From NCBI RefSeq assembly GCF_014287775.1, contig NZ_JACOOZ010000003.1, forward strand, positions 62,001 through 126,000: a stretch of DNA of 64,000 bases. Reading direction: 5' to 3'. Shown one piece after another: positions 1 through 9,410 of this stretch (position 1 is its first letter; each line of letters opens with the position of its first letter). Source of the stretch: Eubacterium_G segne (GTDB taxonomy: Bacteria > Bacillota > Clostridia > Lachnospirales > Lachnospiraceae). The notes beneath the pieces were generated by a model that did no database searches, was not told where the DNA came from, and saw only the letters and a list, made by a program, of their open reading frames with translations. The position numbers and the translations under genes are program-made.

Positions 1-959
1 TTATATGTTTTATTCTTATAAACACTGGGAATCTTAAATTTTCTATCAAGAACAATTTCTTCACATTCTGTCACAAAAACATTTGTATTCATAATTGCTC
101 TATATATTTCTTCTCTGTTTAAAACACCTTGTTCTTCAAATCTTTTAATTACTGTTTGAGTGTCAGGATAATCAAGATACCATCCTTCCTCGTCAGGATA
201 ATTAATATTCTTATATTTAAGAATCTGATCACGCTTGATTGAATTCTCATCTTTTACATAATGACTATCAAGACCACAAATAATCTGGATATTATGCTCT
301 TTTGCAATTCTTAATATCTTTTTATTCAATTCCTTTTGTTTGTCTGTATTATGATACTGCACTTCTAAAAAGAAATTGTCACCAAAATATTTATGTACTT
401 TTAACCATATATCTTCTGCATTCTCATAATTCCATCCAGCAACACAAGCAGATGTTACAATCACGTTATCTTTAGGAATATTAAATAGTAACTCCAAATC
501 AATACGTGGCTTATAATAATATCCGTCTATATTAGCCATTGATAAAGCAAAATTAATATCTCCACGACCTTCAGCATTTTTAGCTGCAATAATCATATGG
601 CAATTTGCTCTATCTTTCTCTTTCCTATCTTTTACCCAATAAACTTCAGAAGAATGAATATATTTCAGATGTTCACTCTCTGCGACCTTATATACTTGAA
701 ACTGATTGCCTTGCGAACCATGTTCACCAGAATATAAACATTTTGCACCAAATTCATGAATTCTTTCTGCATATGCATTAATAGATTCAGCACAATCTGG
801 TGTAGATGTATTACTAAAATCTTTATGACAATGATAGTTTTCAAGATATAGATTCTTTTCATATTCTTCTGGTGAATATGGAAATTTAAATGTAAGAGTA
901 GGAATTATTTTTTTTATTAATTCAATGTCCGAAATATCAAGCCACCTCCTTAATCTCAT
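1..959 (-). CDS. dnaE: DNA polymerase III alpha subunit, PHP-domain N-terminus (partial)
   Basis: The frame is open to the window edge, so only about 319 N-terminal residues are visible. They form a PHP domain: an early metal-site stretch NYHCHKDFSNTSTPD, then EHGSQGNQFQVY, SACVAG and a later CGLDSHYV, as in bacterial and phage DnaE replicative polymerases. It is the last visible gene of the leftward replication operon and overlaps the RecJ-like gene by 23 bases. An ATG at 957-959 opens the frame but has no ribosome site. A perfect AAGGAGG lies just inside the frame (947-953) and would serve an ATT codon 9 bases further on, so the true start may be non-canonical. The palm and fingers domains lie outside the window. 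Confidence 0.85.
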   Translation of the reverse strand, partial: MRLRRWLDISDIELIKKIIPTLTFKFPYSPEEYEKNLYLENYHCHKDFSNTSTPDCAESINAYAERIHEFGAKCLYSGEHGSQGNQFQVYKVAESEHLKYIHSSEVYWVKDRKEKDRANCHMIIAAKNAEGRGDINFALSMANIDGYYYKPRIDLELLFNIPKDNVIVTSACVAGWNYENAEDIWLKVHKYFGDNFFLEVQYHNTDKQKELNKKILRIAKEHNIQIICGLDSHYVKDENSIKRDQILKYKNINYPDEEGWYLDYPDTQTVIKRFEEQGVLNREEIYRAIMNTNVFVTECEEIVLDRKFKIPSVYKNKTY

Positions 960-2553
960 CACACACTGCTTTTAGAACAAATTTTCTACCCAGAAAGCCA
1001 CTATCAAGAGTACATACAACCTCTAATTCATCGTTCATCATGCTATGATCTTCCATTTCATCAAATGAACCATCAAAATTCCACTTAATAATCTGTAAAT
1101 AATCATTTGGTTTTACAACCAAGTGTTTATAATCACTCATTTGTCCAATTTCATATTCATTTATTCCATTGATAAACACCTTTACTGGTTTGAAATTTGT
1201 TCCAGATATTCTATCTATCTTCTTTATATTCTCCACAAGCTTACGAGTAATATCAGAAACATCTAATCGAATATCAACATCCACTGAAACATCAGTATTT
1301 AATTCTGGAAGAGTTTCTTCTATATATAATGCAAATCTATCTATATCAGATTTTTCAATTGTGATTCCTGCCGCAAGTTCATGACCATCACATTTTGCTA
1401 AACCACTCTCATTACATATTTTTCTAAAGTCATCCACTCCTACAGCCCTCATAGAACCAGAGTAATTTTCTCCTGTATCTTTCAATACAAGGATTGGTTT
1501 TTGATACTTTTCTAGTAATTTGTTACCCAACAAACCACTGATACCATATGGAGTATCTATATATGTAATAATTATTTTTTTATCTGACTGTGAGTTGCAT
1601 TGTTCCAATACATCTGGTAACAATCTATCAACTTCAATATTCTGATCTTCCTTACATTTTTTTAATTCCTTTACATAAGCCAATACTTTCTTATTTTCAT
1701 CTTCCAAAAAAGCTTTCATTGCCACATCATTCTTACCCATACGGTTGCTGGCATTTACAATCGGAGCAATACTAAAAGCAATAGCTGTACTATTAAATTC
1801 AAATCCCCCAACTATCTTTTTAACTGCTGGATTATATATTTTCTCCAATCCCTTAGAGACAATATATCTATTCTCCATAACAGTCATATCCATCATATCT
1901 CCAACGATTCCACAAGCTGCTAAATCAATAAGTTCATCTGCATAATCTGTAATATATTGTTCATCAAGATATTTGCAAAACTTCCATACAACACCTGCTC
2001 CCGGTAATTGTGGATTCTCATAATTCCTTTGTGAAGATACTAAAATTGAAACTTCATCATATGATTCATTCTCTTTAATTGCATGATGATCAAGGATAAT
2101 TGTGTCTATTCCCATTTCTTTAAGTTTTCTATATTGAGAGACATCTTTATCCAAGCTATCTACAATAATCAATAAATCAATTCCATTGAACTGATCTAAA
2201 TCTTGTCCTATCAAACCATGCATTTTACCTTCATCTATATAAGTCTTAATGTTTGTAGTAAAATGCCTTAGATATCTTGTCATTTCTGTTCCAGAAGTAA
2301 TACCGTCTAAATCGGTATCAAACAAAATTCCTATACATTCATTGTTTGTAATTGCAAAGTCTACTCTTTGATATGCTTCATCTATACGAAATAATGAATC
2401 TAATGGTAATAAATCTTCTTCTGTTGGATTTAAAAAATGTTCAACATTTTCGATCCCTCTTTGATTAAGAATCGTATCAAATACTTCATCTTCATACATC
2501 CCACGACAATCGTTTAATATTTTATAATTCGTCTTCGTCATCCTCATCTCCAA
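937..2553 (-). CDS. recJ: RecJ-like single-stranded-DNA exonuclease (DHH family)
   Basis: A 538-residue DHH phosphoesterase. The metal motifs are visible: FDTDLDG near residues 78-84, VDSLD near 131-135 and LDHH near 154-157. A DHHA1-like C-terminal half holds a GHELAAG segment. RecJ degrades single-stranded DNA 5' to 3' in recombination and repair, and phage versions commonly sit with replication genes. The start overlaps the primase 3' end by 32 bases (ATG GAG ATG AGG ATG, so a slightly later ATG is possible), implying translational coupling. The family call is firm; the polarity is inherited from the family. Confidence 0.88.
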   Translation of the reverse strand: MEMRMTKTNYKILNDCRGMYEDEVFDTILNQRGIENVEHFLNPTEEDLLPLDSLFRIDEAYQRVDFAITNNECIGILFDTDLDGITSGTEMTRYLRHFTTNIKTYIDEGKMHGLIGQDLDQFNGIDLLIIVDSLDKDVSQYRKLKEMGIDTIILDHHAIKENESYDEVSILVSSQRNYENPQLPGAGVVWKFCKYLDEQYITDYADELIDLAACGIVGDMMDMTVMENRYIVSKGLEKIYNPAVKKIVGGFEFNSTAIAFSIAPIVNASNRMGKNDVAMKAFLEDENKKVLAYVKELKKCKEDQNIEVDRLLPDVLEQCNSQSDKKIIITYIDTPYGISGLLGNKLLEKYQKPILVLKDTGENYSGSMRAVGVDDFRKICNESGLAKCDGHELAAGITIEKSDIDRFALYIEETLPELNTDVSVDVDIRLDVSDITRKLVENIKKIDRISGTNFKPVKVFINGINEYEIGQMSDYKHLVVKPNDYLQIIKWNFDGSFDEMEDHSMMNDELEVVCTLDSGFLGRKFVLKAVCDEIKEVA

Positions 2554-3550
2554 TCATTGTTATCTCATTTTGCAAAATATTTTCTAACCATTCTTTCCCT
2601 AAATCAGATGGCGAAACTTTATTCTCATATCCTCGACCGAAGTAACTCCAATATCCAAGTTCAACTTCTGTAAACCTGGAATAATTTTTGACCATATCAA
2701 TATTTCTCATAATATTTTCAAGTCCATATCCTACATCATGTAGGAAGATTATTCGTTTGGGATTTAATTCGAGAAGCATTTTGACTTGTTGAATAGAAAT
2801 AGATCCGCTTCCAAGAGATACGCAATTTCTTATTCCGTATGAATAGCACTGCATACAACTCTTCTCAGCCTCAAAGATATAGATAGTATTATCTACTAAA
2901 AATTCATAATTCTGAGAATATCCAAATAATGTTTGGCTCATGCTACAAGGAACAGCATAAAAATATTTCATTTCACCATCAGGAACATCATAATTGAATC
3001 GTTCCTTAACACCCATTAACTGTCCAAATTGATTTCTTATGGGAATAACAATTCCTTGTGATTCTACATCATACTTTATTTTAAAAAATTTTTGTGAAAG
3101 AAGCGATATATTATCAGCAAGAAACCTTATATTCCCACAATTAACATAGCAATCTAAGATGGAATCATCATATGTATTGACTTTATTAGTTCTTCGCTTT
3201 CTAATCTTTTCATAAAATCCTCCAAAAATTCCTTTGTTATCAAAGAAATCATAATAATCTGTAATCCCTAATGCATGTCTTACTTCATTAAGTACATCTA
3301 TAAATTCAACTTTTCTTTGCTCAATAATATACGAAAAAATATCTTTTCTTATATTTCTCGCATAATCAATGGTATACAAATACTCGTTGTTTTCGAGATT
3401 GATTACTATACTTTTCTTTGATGACTTCTCATCTCGTCCAAAAGATATATATTTAGGACGAATTACTATGTTACAATAGCCAAAATGTTCTAATACATCT
3501 TTAAGCTTATCTGGGTGATTTATCAGTTCTTTCTTAATATCTGCTAACAT
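2522..3550 (-). CDS. DnaG-like primase with TOPRIM domain
   Basis: A 342-residue protein with a TOPRIM fold: YIFEAEKS carries the catalytic glutamate, a glycine-rich VSLGSGSIS segment follows, and IIFLHDVG carries the acidic pair position. No N-terminal CHC2 zinc finger is visible, so this is a shortened phage-type primase. It lies between the RecJ-like gene (32-base overlap) and the DnaB-like helicase (18-base gap), the expected place for the partner that primes lagging-strand synthesis. It could instead be another TOPRIM nuclease or primase relative, but the context favours primase. Confidence 0.78.
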   Translation of the reverse strand: MLADIKKELINHPDKLKDVLEHFGYCNIVIRPKYISFGRDEKSSKKSIVINLENNEYLYTIDYARNIRKDIFSYIIEQRKVEFIDVLNEVRHALGITDYYDFFDNKGIFGGFYEKIRKRRTNKVNTYDDSILDCYVNCGNIRFLADNISLLSQKFFKIKYDVESQGIVIPIRNQFGQLMGVKERFNYDVPDGEMKYFYAVPCSMSQTLFGYSQNYEFLVDNTIYIFEAEKSCMQCYSYGIRNCVSLGSGSISIQQVKMLLELNPKRIIFLHDVGYGLENIMRNIDMVKNYSRFTEVELGYWSYFGRGYENKVSPSDLGKEWLENILQNEITMIGDEDDEDEL

Positions 3551-3568
3551 ATATCACTCCAAAAGTTA

Positions 3569-5128
3569 TTATTTTATTTCTCCATGTCGGGGTCTACACT
3601 GGCAAGTCTCTCTGAAAATGCAATGGTCGCCTGAAAACTTCAAAAGATAAGCAACACCTGTATCACTGGAATTGTTGCCATTTCTTGTTTTCTCAACAAA
3701 AACCATACGCCATACGGCATTAGGATCAGGTTTATACTCTTCTTCTATCCATTTATCATTGACCTTTTTTAGTCGAAATGGACGACAATAGAATTTACTC
3801 TTTTCATCCAATTCCTCTGCGTATACAGTTCTCATGAGGAATAGATTTTCCAATATTTCTTTAATCTGTTTAGCATTACTCAAACAGCTTGCATCCAAAA
3901 ATAACTTTCCTTTCATATACTCTGCTAACTGCACAGAAGCAAGCATAATCAGATTGTATTTCTTTGCTAATTTATCTAATTCACGACTGTCTCTTACGAG
4001 AGATAAGTCTTGCCTTGCAGATGAAAAATCTCCTTCTTGTATCTTAAATGTGTCATATAATACAGTGTCATATCCATATCTCAATACATTTTCACGAATT
4101 TTTTTCTTTACAACTCGCATATCAGCATCATTGATAGAAATAAATTTAACTCTACCCTTATAATTCTCTCTCCAAAATTTCTGTACATCTGTCAATTGCT
4201 CTCTACTTTCGGCATTAATATCACCAGATGCCATTTTCTTCTTTGTGAGTTTAAAATATCTATTACGTTTTCCAAGCAACCAAACCATGAATTTAATCTT
4301 GAATTTTTTGATATTCTCCTCATTGGAGATAATAAGAATTTTTCGATCATAATGCAGAAGTGCCATAAGAATTGTAATCCACCAAGTAGATTTACCTGCA
4401 CTTGAAAATCCACCCATCATTGTAAGTGTTCCTTCAAGTAATCCCATAATCTGTCGTGATAAAAACGGGAAACAATTCATCTCTTCACCATTCTTATCAT
4501 AGCCAGCAATATCAAACGGTACACCATTTTCTTCGCCATCTTTACAAGACTCTATGAATTCATCATCAAAATCAATTTCTTCCTCTTCAAGTATTTTACT
4601 GCTATAACCAGTTCCATAACTAGATATACGAGCTTCATACCAATCTGTTACTTCTTCAGCAGTCATCTTTCTAAACAATTTCAAAGGTATTACCTTTTTA
4701 TCTCCCACAGTTATTTCCTGCAAAAGATTAAAACCATCCTTATACATATTCAACATAATATTTTCTCTATAAAGAATATCTATATATGTATCAAAATTCT
4801 GAGTATTAATAATATCAATTTGGTGTTGAATTGTATCCCAACCACCTCTATCCTCAAATTTCTCAATAACTTCTTCATTCATATTTGATAAGATGGTTAT
4901 CTCATCTAAGGAATAAAACCCTTTCTTTCTCAGATTTTTTAACAATGAAAAATAAAAAAGACCATCTGCTGTAATAAAATCTTTTTGTTCAAATGTTGTA
5001 TCATCAAGCAGAAGCATATCCTTGAAAAAACAACTGATAACATTACCTTCATACTCAATTCTACCTTTTAATAATTGAGCAGGATATTTTTCTTTTACAC
5101 CTGTAATAAATTCACTTATGTTAATCAC
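3569..5128 (-). CDS. DnaB-like replicative helicase
   Basis: A 519-residue RecA-fold helicase. Walker A is GGFSSAGKST at residues 239-248. The DnaB-like core follows: ILIISNEEN, then DTVLYDTFKIQEG as Walker B, then MLASVQLAEYMKG. The N-terminal 200 residues resemble a divergent DnaB N-domain. It should unwind the fork with the adjacent primase and DnaE. It overlaps the upstream zinc-finger gene by 8 bases. The arginine finger and linker are not obvious by eye. Confidence 0.82.
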   Translation of the reverse strand: MINISEFITGVKEKYPAQLLKGRIEYEGNVISCFFKDMLLLDDTTFEQKDFITADGLFYFSLLKNLRKKGFYSLDEITILSNMNEEVIEKFEDRGGWDTIQHQIDIINTQNFDTYIDILYRENIMLNMYKDGFNLLQEITVGDKKVIPLKLFRKMTAEEVTDWYEARISSYGTGYSSKILEEEEIDFDDEFIESCKDGEENGVPFDIAGYDKNGEEMNCFPFLSRQIMGLLEGTLTMMGGFSSAGKSTWWITILMALLHYDRKILIISNEENIKKFKIKFMVWLLGKRNRYFKLTKKKMASGDINAESREQLTDVQKFWRENYKGRVKFISINDADMRVVKKKIRENVLRYGYDTVLYDTFKIQEGDFSSARQDLSLVRDSRELDKLAKKYNLIMLASVQLAEYMKGKLFLDASCLSNAKQIKEILENLFLMRTVYAEELDEKSKFYCRPFRLKKVNDKWIEEEYKPDPNAVWRMVFVEKTRNGNNSSDTGVAYLLKFSGDHCIFRETCQCRPRHGEIK

Positions 5129-5600
5129 CTACGCTTTCTTCAATTTCAGATAAACTTCTACGTTTATTTCTTCTCTTATAATTCATAATTGGCATATCAA
5201 CTTCAACTTCTCTCGGTTTTTCAGACTCTTTCATTTTAAAGTCAGTCAAATTATTTTTAAGTATTGCAGCGAAATACCGAATTTTTGCATATTCACTTAC
5301 AAAATCCTTTTCAAGAACCCTTGTTATATACTCTTTATTCTCTGTTAGATATGCCAAAATATGTTCATAAGAATACACATCTAATAAAAGATTTATCTCT
5401 TTGAACAAAGCGGAATTTAAAACTTTATATCCAAATATCTGATTAATACATTCGTATGTATTATCTTTTACTTCCTTTTCGTGCAATACTTTCTGATATT
5501 CAGCTTCATTGCAATAGTAGGTGTTTTTGCCACCTACTACCACTTTGAATGCTTCATTTCTATCTACTTTAGTACCACACAGTCTGCATTTAACCAGCAT
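5121..5600 (-). CDS. zinc-finger protein in replication operon, possible helicase partner
   Basis: A 159-residue protein whose first 30 residues form a treble-clef-like zinc site (CRLCG, then YYCNEAEYQ). A helical middle follows and a basic tail ends in RRNKRRSLSEIEESVGD. I do not recognise the family. Its overlap with the helicase start suggests coupled translation and perhaps a helicase-loading or tethering role, which is inference only. Confidence 0.6.
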   Translation of the reverse strand: MLVKCRLCGTKVDRNEAFKVVVGGKNTYYCNEAEYQKVLHEKEVKDNTYECINQIFGYKVLNSALFKEINLLLDVYSYEHILAYLTENKEYITRVLEKDFVSEYAKIRYFAAILKNNLTDFKMKESEKPREVEVDMPIMNYKRRNKRRSLSEIEESVGD

Positions 5601-5612
5601 GTGTTACTCCTT

Positions 5613-6752
5613 TTAGTTCATCATGTCGTAGATTCTCTTTAATCCGTCCTCATCGACATCATTAAGCTTGCCATACTCAGCAATTACATTCTTAACAGAT
5701 GCCTTTAGTTCTGCATCTTTGCACTCCTTGTACATCTTACGAATAACAGCATCTAAATCATCTGGATATGCAGAAGTTTCTGTTGTCTCTTCGATTGTAT
5801 CCTCTACGGGTGTGTCGATATCATCAATATCGTCTTCCTCAATAGGATCAGGTTCAGCAACCTTTTCTTCCTTAACTGGTGTTGCCTTCTTAGATGTAGG
5901 CTTCTTGGTGGAAACAGAATCGACACGACCATTCTTTAATGCAGTCTCAATTGTATCAATAAATGTCTGTCCCATATTTAACTGGTCAAATGGGATATAT
6001 TCAGGGATTGATAAATCCTTTAATCTACCACCAGCTTCAACAATTTCATTGCCACGGAAATATAATCTACGCTCTGTTTCTTTTACATAACGTTTTGTGC
6101 TATCACCTTCGCCTTTTTCCTCGATCTCTCTATCAATTAATCCAGTTGCAATAATATCAAAACAATCAGCAACTGCACTCTCATAATCCGCAATAAGAGA
6201 TGAACCCAATCTCTGAAATCCCTCTTCGTCAAGAGATGCTTTATCTTTTACTGTCTTTAATTTTGTGTGACCAATCATCCAAGGCATAATTCCTGCATTA
6301 TATAAGTCATTAAGAAACTTTTTAACTAACTTTGCACACTCTTTTTCGCCATTTGTATATCCACCATAAGCAGCCTTGATTGATTTAATCTTCTTTCCAT
6401 TCTCAAGAATAGATAATCTAATTACCTCTGATTCTGCAATACCAAAAAACTCTTCTGCACTATCGAAACATACCATCTCAACATCATGCTCTTTACCCTT
6501 TTCTTTGATAAGCCAATCCTTTACTTCAACTAAATCTTTCCATGTATTTGCATGTGTTGTAAAAATATTATCAATCATATTAGTACCGTGCTCCATACCA
6601 CAAGATACTAACAATCCTTTTTCTGGATTTCCAAATTTGGCATTAATCATATCTGCCCATAAACTTGTCTTACCAAACTTACGAACTCCCATAATAAATC
6701 CTGTAATCTTATTGATCTCTGTTGCCGATCTCTGTAATGTTGGTTTGTTCAT
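5613..6752 (-). CDS. Sak4/AAA_24-like recombination ATPase
   Basis: A 379-residue P-loop ATPase with GVRKFGKTS at residues 22-30 and Walker-B-like VEMVCFDSAEEF. It matches the phage Sak4/AAA_24 group of RecA-like annealing or recombination proteins. The C-terminal third is low-complexity acidic (EEDDIDDIDTPVEDTIEE) and probably disordered. The next gene upstream is the SSB-like protein, the usual partner of Sak4 ATPases. A hairpin separates the two genes. Confidence 0.75.
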   Translation of the reverse strand: MNKPTLQRSATEINKITGFIMGVRKFGKTSLWADMINAKFGNPEKGLLVSCGMEHGTNMIDNIFTTHANTWKDLVEVKDWLIKEKGKEHDVEMVCFDSAEEFFGIAESEVIRLSILENGKKIKSIKAAYGGYTNGEKECAKLVKKFLNDLYNAGIMPWMIGHTKLKTVKDKASLDEEGFQRLGSSLIADYESAVADCFDIIATGLIDREIEEKGEGDSTKRYVKETERRLYFRGNEIVEAGGRLKDLSIPEYIPFDQLNMGQTFIDTIETALKNGRVDSVSTKKPTSKKATPVKEEKVAEPDPIEEDDIDDIDTPVEDTIEETTETSAYPDDLDAVIRKMYKECKDAELKASVKNVIAEYGKLNDVDEDGLKRIYDMMN

Positions 6753-6790
6753 TAATATAATTCCTCCATATTTCTATTTGTTATTATCGA

Positions 6791-6820
6791 GAGAGGGCAA
6801 AATGCCCTCATCTCTTTTAA
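6791..6820 (-). terminator. GC-rich hairpin between SSB-like and Sak4-like genes
   Basis: Right after the SSB-like stop codon the leftward strand reads GAGGGCATTTTGCCCTC, which pairs through GAGGGC/GCCCTC with extra flanking pairs. There is no long U-tract, so it may attenuate or stabilise the mRNA rather than terminate fully. Confidence 0.5.
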
Positions 6821-8028
6821 AGTTCATCATCGTCATCTTCAAAAAGGTCTTCTGTTCCTTCTGGAAGCTCCTCTTCAAGTGGCTTAATTACCATATCATC
6901 TTCTGTATATACCGTGTCCTGTCTGCCCTTAGTGAATCCCTTTGCTGGCTTTAAGAACTGATACTCTCTAATTCTTTCACCATATACACTTCCACCAAGT
7001 TCTGCACGAATATCGTCCATAGTAATAAGACCACACTCTAAGTCATCCTTCTGTTCATCAGTAAGCATGTCCTCTGTAATCTCTGTCTTCTGAGCACCAT
7101 TAAGCATATTAACGACTGCACCATATTCCTTGAACGTATCATCATCGACAATAAATTTATGCTTGATTGACTCTGCTCTCTTCTTAGCCTTTTCATCAGC
7201 ATCATCTGAAGGAACTGGAATTGTAATTGTAACTGGCACAGCAATATTGCCCTTACGATTATTGTCATATTCCATCATGTATCCATTCACATAATACTTA
7301 CCCTTCTCTTCTACACTCATATCATCTAAACTCTCTGAGTTAAATAAGATATTAATTGTAGCTGTTGAACTCTCTTCTGCATCGTCTGCTGCGAGATAAA
7401 TACGATTAGGAACATATGATTCATAAACTCTCTGATTCTTGTCTGAATACTGATACTCACCATTTCCACGAATGAAGAACTTCTTATCAGAACACTTTCC
7501 ACTATCAATAACTTTCTTAATAAAGTCGATGAAATCCCATTCTGAAATAAATTCATGTCTCCTTTTGTTACTCTTTTCAAGCTCCGCATTTACATCTGCT
7601 TCATTCTCAAGACCAATCTCTTTTAACTCTTCATCAGTAAGGTTTGTTCCTTCCTTAACCTTTTCAGCAGCCTTTTCAAGTTTATATCTACGACCTGGCT
7701 TTTCAAGATCAAAGATAAACTTCTTGAACTCTGCAACTTCTGCTAACTTTGATGATGTAAGTCTCTCCTTAAATGGAATCTTTAATGATTCACCTTTAAT
7801 CTTATTGCCATTTTCATCTACACCACTCTTAGAAAATGTGTACACATCACCATGACCATCTGCAAAAGCACCTGATGTAACAGTCATCATGTGTCTGTTG
7901 TCTCCGCAAGCTACATTAAACATTAACTGCTTGCGTACCCATCCAGAATCAAACTGCTTTTCCTGATAAGGATGGAACTTTTCACTCTCCTTACCGATAC
8001 TTAACTTTCCTGTCATTTCAAAATTCAT
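6817..8028 (-). CDS. putative single-stranded-DNA-binding protein with acidic tail
   Basis: A 403-residue protein with beta-rich N-terminal half and a strongly acidic C-terminus, DLFEDDDDEL. Such tails are typical of SSB proteins that recruit partners. A charged helical insert sits around residues 110-165. It immediately precedes the Sak4-like ATPase, and Sak4 proteins are commonly paired with SSBs. The OB fold cannot be proved by eye. The start has a good site (AAGGAGG, 9 bases). A 216-base leader lies upstream. Confidence 0.55.
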   Translation of the reverse strand: MNFEMTGKLSIGKESEKFHPYQEKQFDSGWVRKQLMFNVACGDNRHMMTVTSGAFADGHGDVYTFSKSGVDENGNKIKGESLKIPFKERLTSSKLAEVAEFKKFIFDLEKPGRRYKLEKAAEKVKEGTNLTDEELKEIGLENEADVNAELEKSNKRRHEFISEWDFIDFIKKVIDSGKCSDKKFFIRGNGEYQYSDKNQRVYESYVPNRIYLAADDAEESSTATINILFNSESLDDMSVEEKGKYYVNGYMMEYDNNRKGNIAVPVTITIPVPSDDADEKAKKRAESIKHKFIVDDDTFKEYGAVVNMLNGAQKTEITEDMLTDEQKDDLECGLITMDDIRAELGGSVYGERIREYQFLKPAKGFTKGRQDTVYTEDDMVIKPLEEELPEGTEDLFEDDDDEL

Positions 8029-8244
8029 TAAATGAATCCTCCTTATATGTAATAAAATTTAATAAATAACTTATATATAAACGCCCTTCTCAGGACGGAA
8101 CATGGAAGTAAATCTATATGAAAATTTATCCATAAACAGTGATTTTTGAGCGTACAAACCCAAGGGTATGCTGTTTTCCACCCATATTTATATTCTCTAT
8201 TCAGTTGTTCATATTTGGAAATTTTGAACTGAATCGTTCAAGAA

Positions 8245-8523
8245 TTATTTACTAGATTTTATATTTGCAATTTTATATAATATCTTATTTAGATGTATAA
8301 ATTTACTCTTCCGAAAAATTTTTATAATATAATATATAATCGCAAATAGCATTGATAAATATCCAAGTATAGTTAGAATAAAATAACCCATTTTAACATC
8401 ACCTGTGAAATAATCTTCATCGTATTCGGTATTTTTCATATCATCAATAACAAATAAGGAAGCTACTATTAACCCAAATATGAGCCACGATAAAAATAAT
8501 AATCCTGCATATAAAAACATCAT
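8245..8523 (-). CDS. small membrane protein, unknown
   Basis: A 92-residue protein with a first membrane segment at residues 3-27 (FLYAGLLFLSWLIFGLIVASLF), an acidic loop, and a second segment near 50-68 (FILTILGYLSMLFAIIYYI). The C-terminus is basic. No family is recognised. It begins a run of four small genes ahead of a TnpB gene. Confidence 0.55.
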   Translation of the reverse strand: MMFLYAGLLFLSWLIFGLIVASLFVIDDMKNTEYDEDYFTGDVKMGYFILTILGYLSMLFAIIYYIIKIFRKSKFIHLNKILYKIANIKSSK

Positions 8524-8558
8524 ATTTATTTCTCACCTCCAACTATATATTCTCTGTT

Positions 8559-8819
8559 TTAATCACAATACACATAATTGCAGCTATTGGATTCAATATT
8601 TTCTAAGTCAATAATCATTTCGCCATCTTCATGACATCTATCAATTTCAATATTAGAAATTTTAATAGAAGTGTCTGTCATTTCTATAATATTTCCTATG
8701 TAGTGGTCATGATGATTTGTAACTTTATTGAATAACGTAAATGCAATATCTTCACCAACTCTAAAGCTTTTCTTATTATCTGTTACTAATGTTCTTACTG
8801 TTTTAATGTTGTATTTCAT
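8559..8819 (-). CDS. hypothetical protein, 86 aa
   Basis: A small soluble protein with a beta-rich pattern (VGEDIAFTLFNKV, IGNIIEMTDTSIKISNIEID), perhaps a small barrel. No family is recognised. The stop codon is followed at once by a copy of the recurrent ARGAGAATA motif (8548-8555). Confidence 0.55.
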   Translation of the reverse strand: MKYNIKTVRTLVTDNKKSFRVGEDIAFTLFNKVTNHHDHYIGNIIEMTDTSIKISNIEIDRCHEDGEMIIDLENIESNSCNYVYCD

Positions 8820-8856
8820 AATCTATCTCCTTAAGAAATGTCAGATTCCTTCGACT

Positions 8857-9078
8857 CTATTTCTTCACTGTTACATTGAAAACTGACCTTAAAATACAGA
8901 TAATCAACCAAATACCAGTTGCAATAGACCATTTAAATGTTAAACCAAAGCACATTGTAATAAGTTTGATTATTCCACATGTAACAATCCAACTAAGTCC
9001 ATAGCATACAGCTAAAATTGTAATGACAATAACTGCTGTTACTCCACCTTTTGCTAATTTTTCTTTTAAATTACTCAT
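8857..9078 (-). CDS. small membrane protein, 73 aa
   Basis: Two hydrophobic segments (VTAVIVITILAVCYGLSWIV and WSIATGIWLIICILRSVF) and a basic C-terminus suggest a two-pass membrane peptide. The start is set by AGGAGAATATACAT-ATG. The family is unknown. Confidence 0.55.
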   Translation of the reverse strand: MSNLKEKLAKGGVTAVIVITILAVCYGLSWIVTCGIIKLITMCFGLTFKWSIATGIWLIICILRSVFNVTVKK

Positions 9079-9092
9079 ATGTATATTCTCCT

Positions 9093-9353
9093 TTACGCTT
9101 CAAAATTGAACTCATCAGACGAAATTTTGTTGTTAATAATCTTCTGATAAATGTCTACATACATCTCATCTTTATCTCTGTTATAAGCAACTTCTGCATA
9201 TTTGTTACCCATTGGCTGTCCCCAAATAGTACACTTCTTATAACCCAACTCATGTGCAAACCACACAAGATCTAACTGGTCAATATTGATGTTTTCACTC
9301 AATGTCTGAATCACTGCATTCTTTGCAGCTTTTTCAAATTCGTAACTTGTCAT
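9093..9353 (-). CDS. hypothetical protein, 86 aa
   Basis: A soluble protein with a helical N-terminus (FEKAAKNAVIQTLSE) and an aromatic middle (LVWFAHELGYKKCTIWGQ). GGAGGTAATTATAA precedes the ATG. No family is recognised. It lies just downstream of the TnpB 3' end. Confidence 0.5.
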   Translation of the reverse strand: MTSYEFEKAAKNAVIQTLSENINIDQLDLVWFAHELGYKKCTIWGQPMGNKYAEVAYNRDKDEMYVDIYQKIINNKISSDEFNFEA

Positions 9354-9410
9354 TTATAATTACCTCCACTTTAATAATCTTCACAAGAAATCGAAAATTC
9401 ATCGGCTTTT

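Noticed and set aside
665..862. Leftward frame inside the DnaE region
   Set aside because: Shadow of the PHP-domain frame; composition is not protein-like.
1229..4330. Motif copies TATTCTC inside the RecJ-like and helicase genes
   Set aside because: They are Glu-Asn-Ile codons in conserved coding sequence; only intergenic copies were counted.
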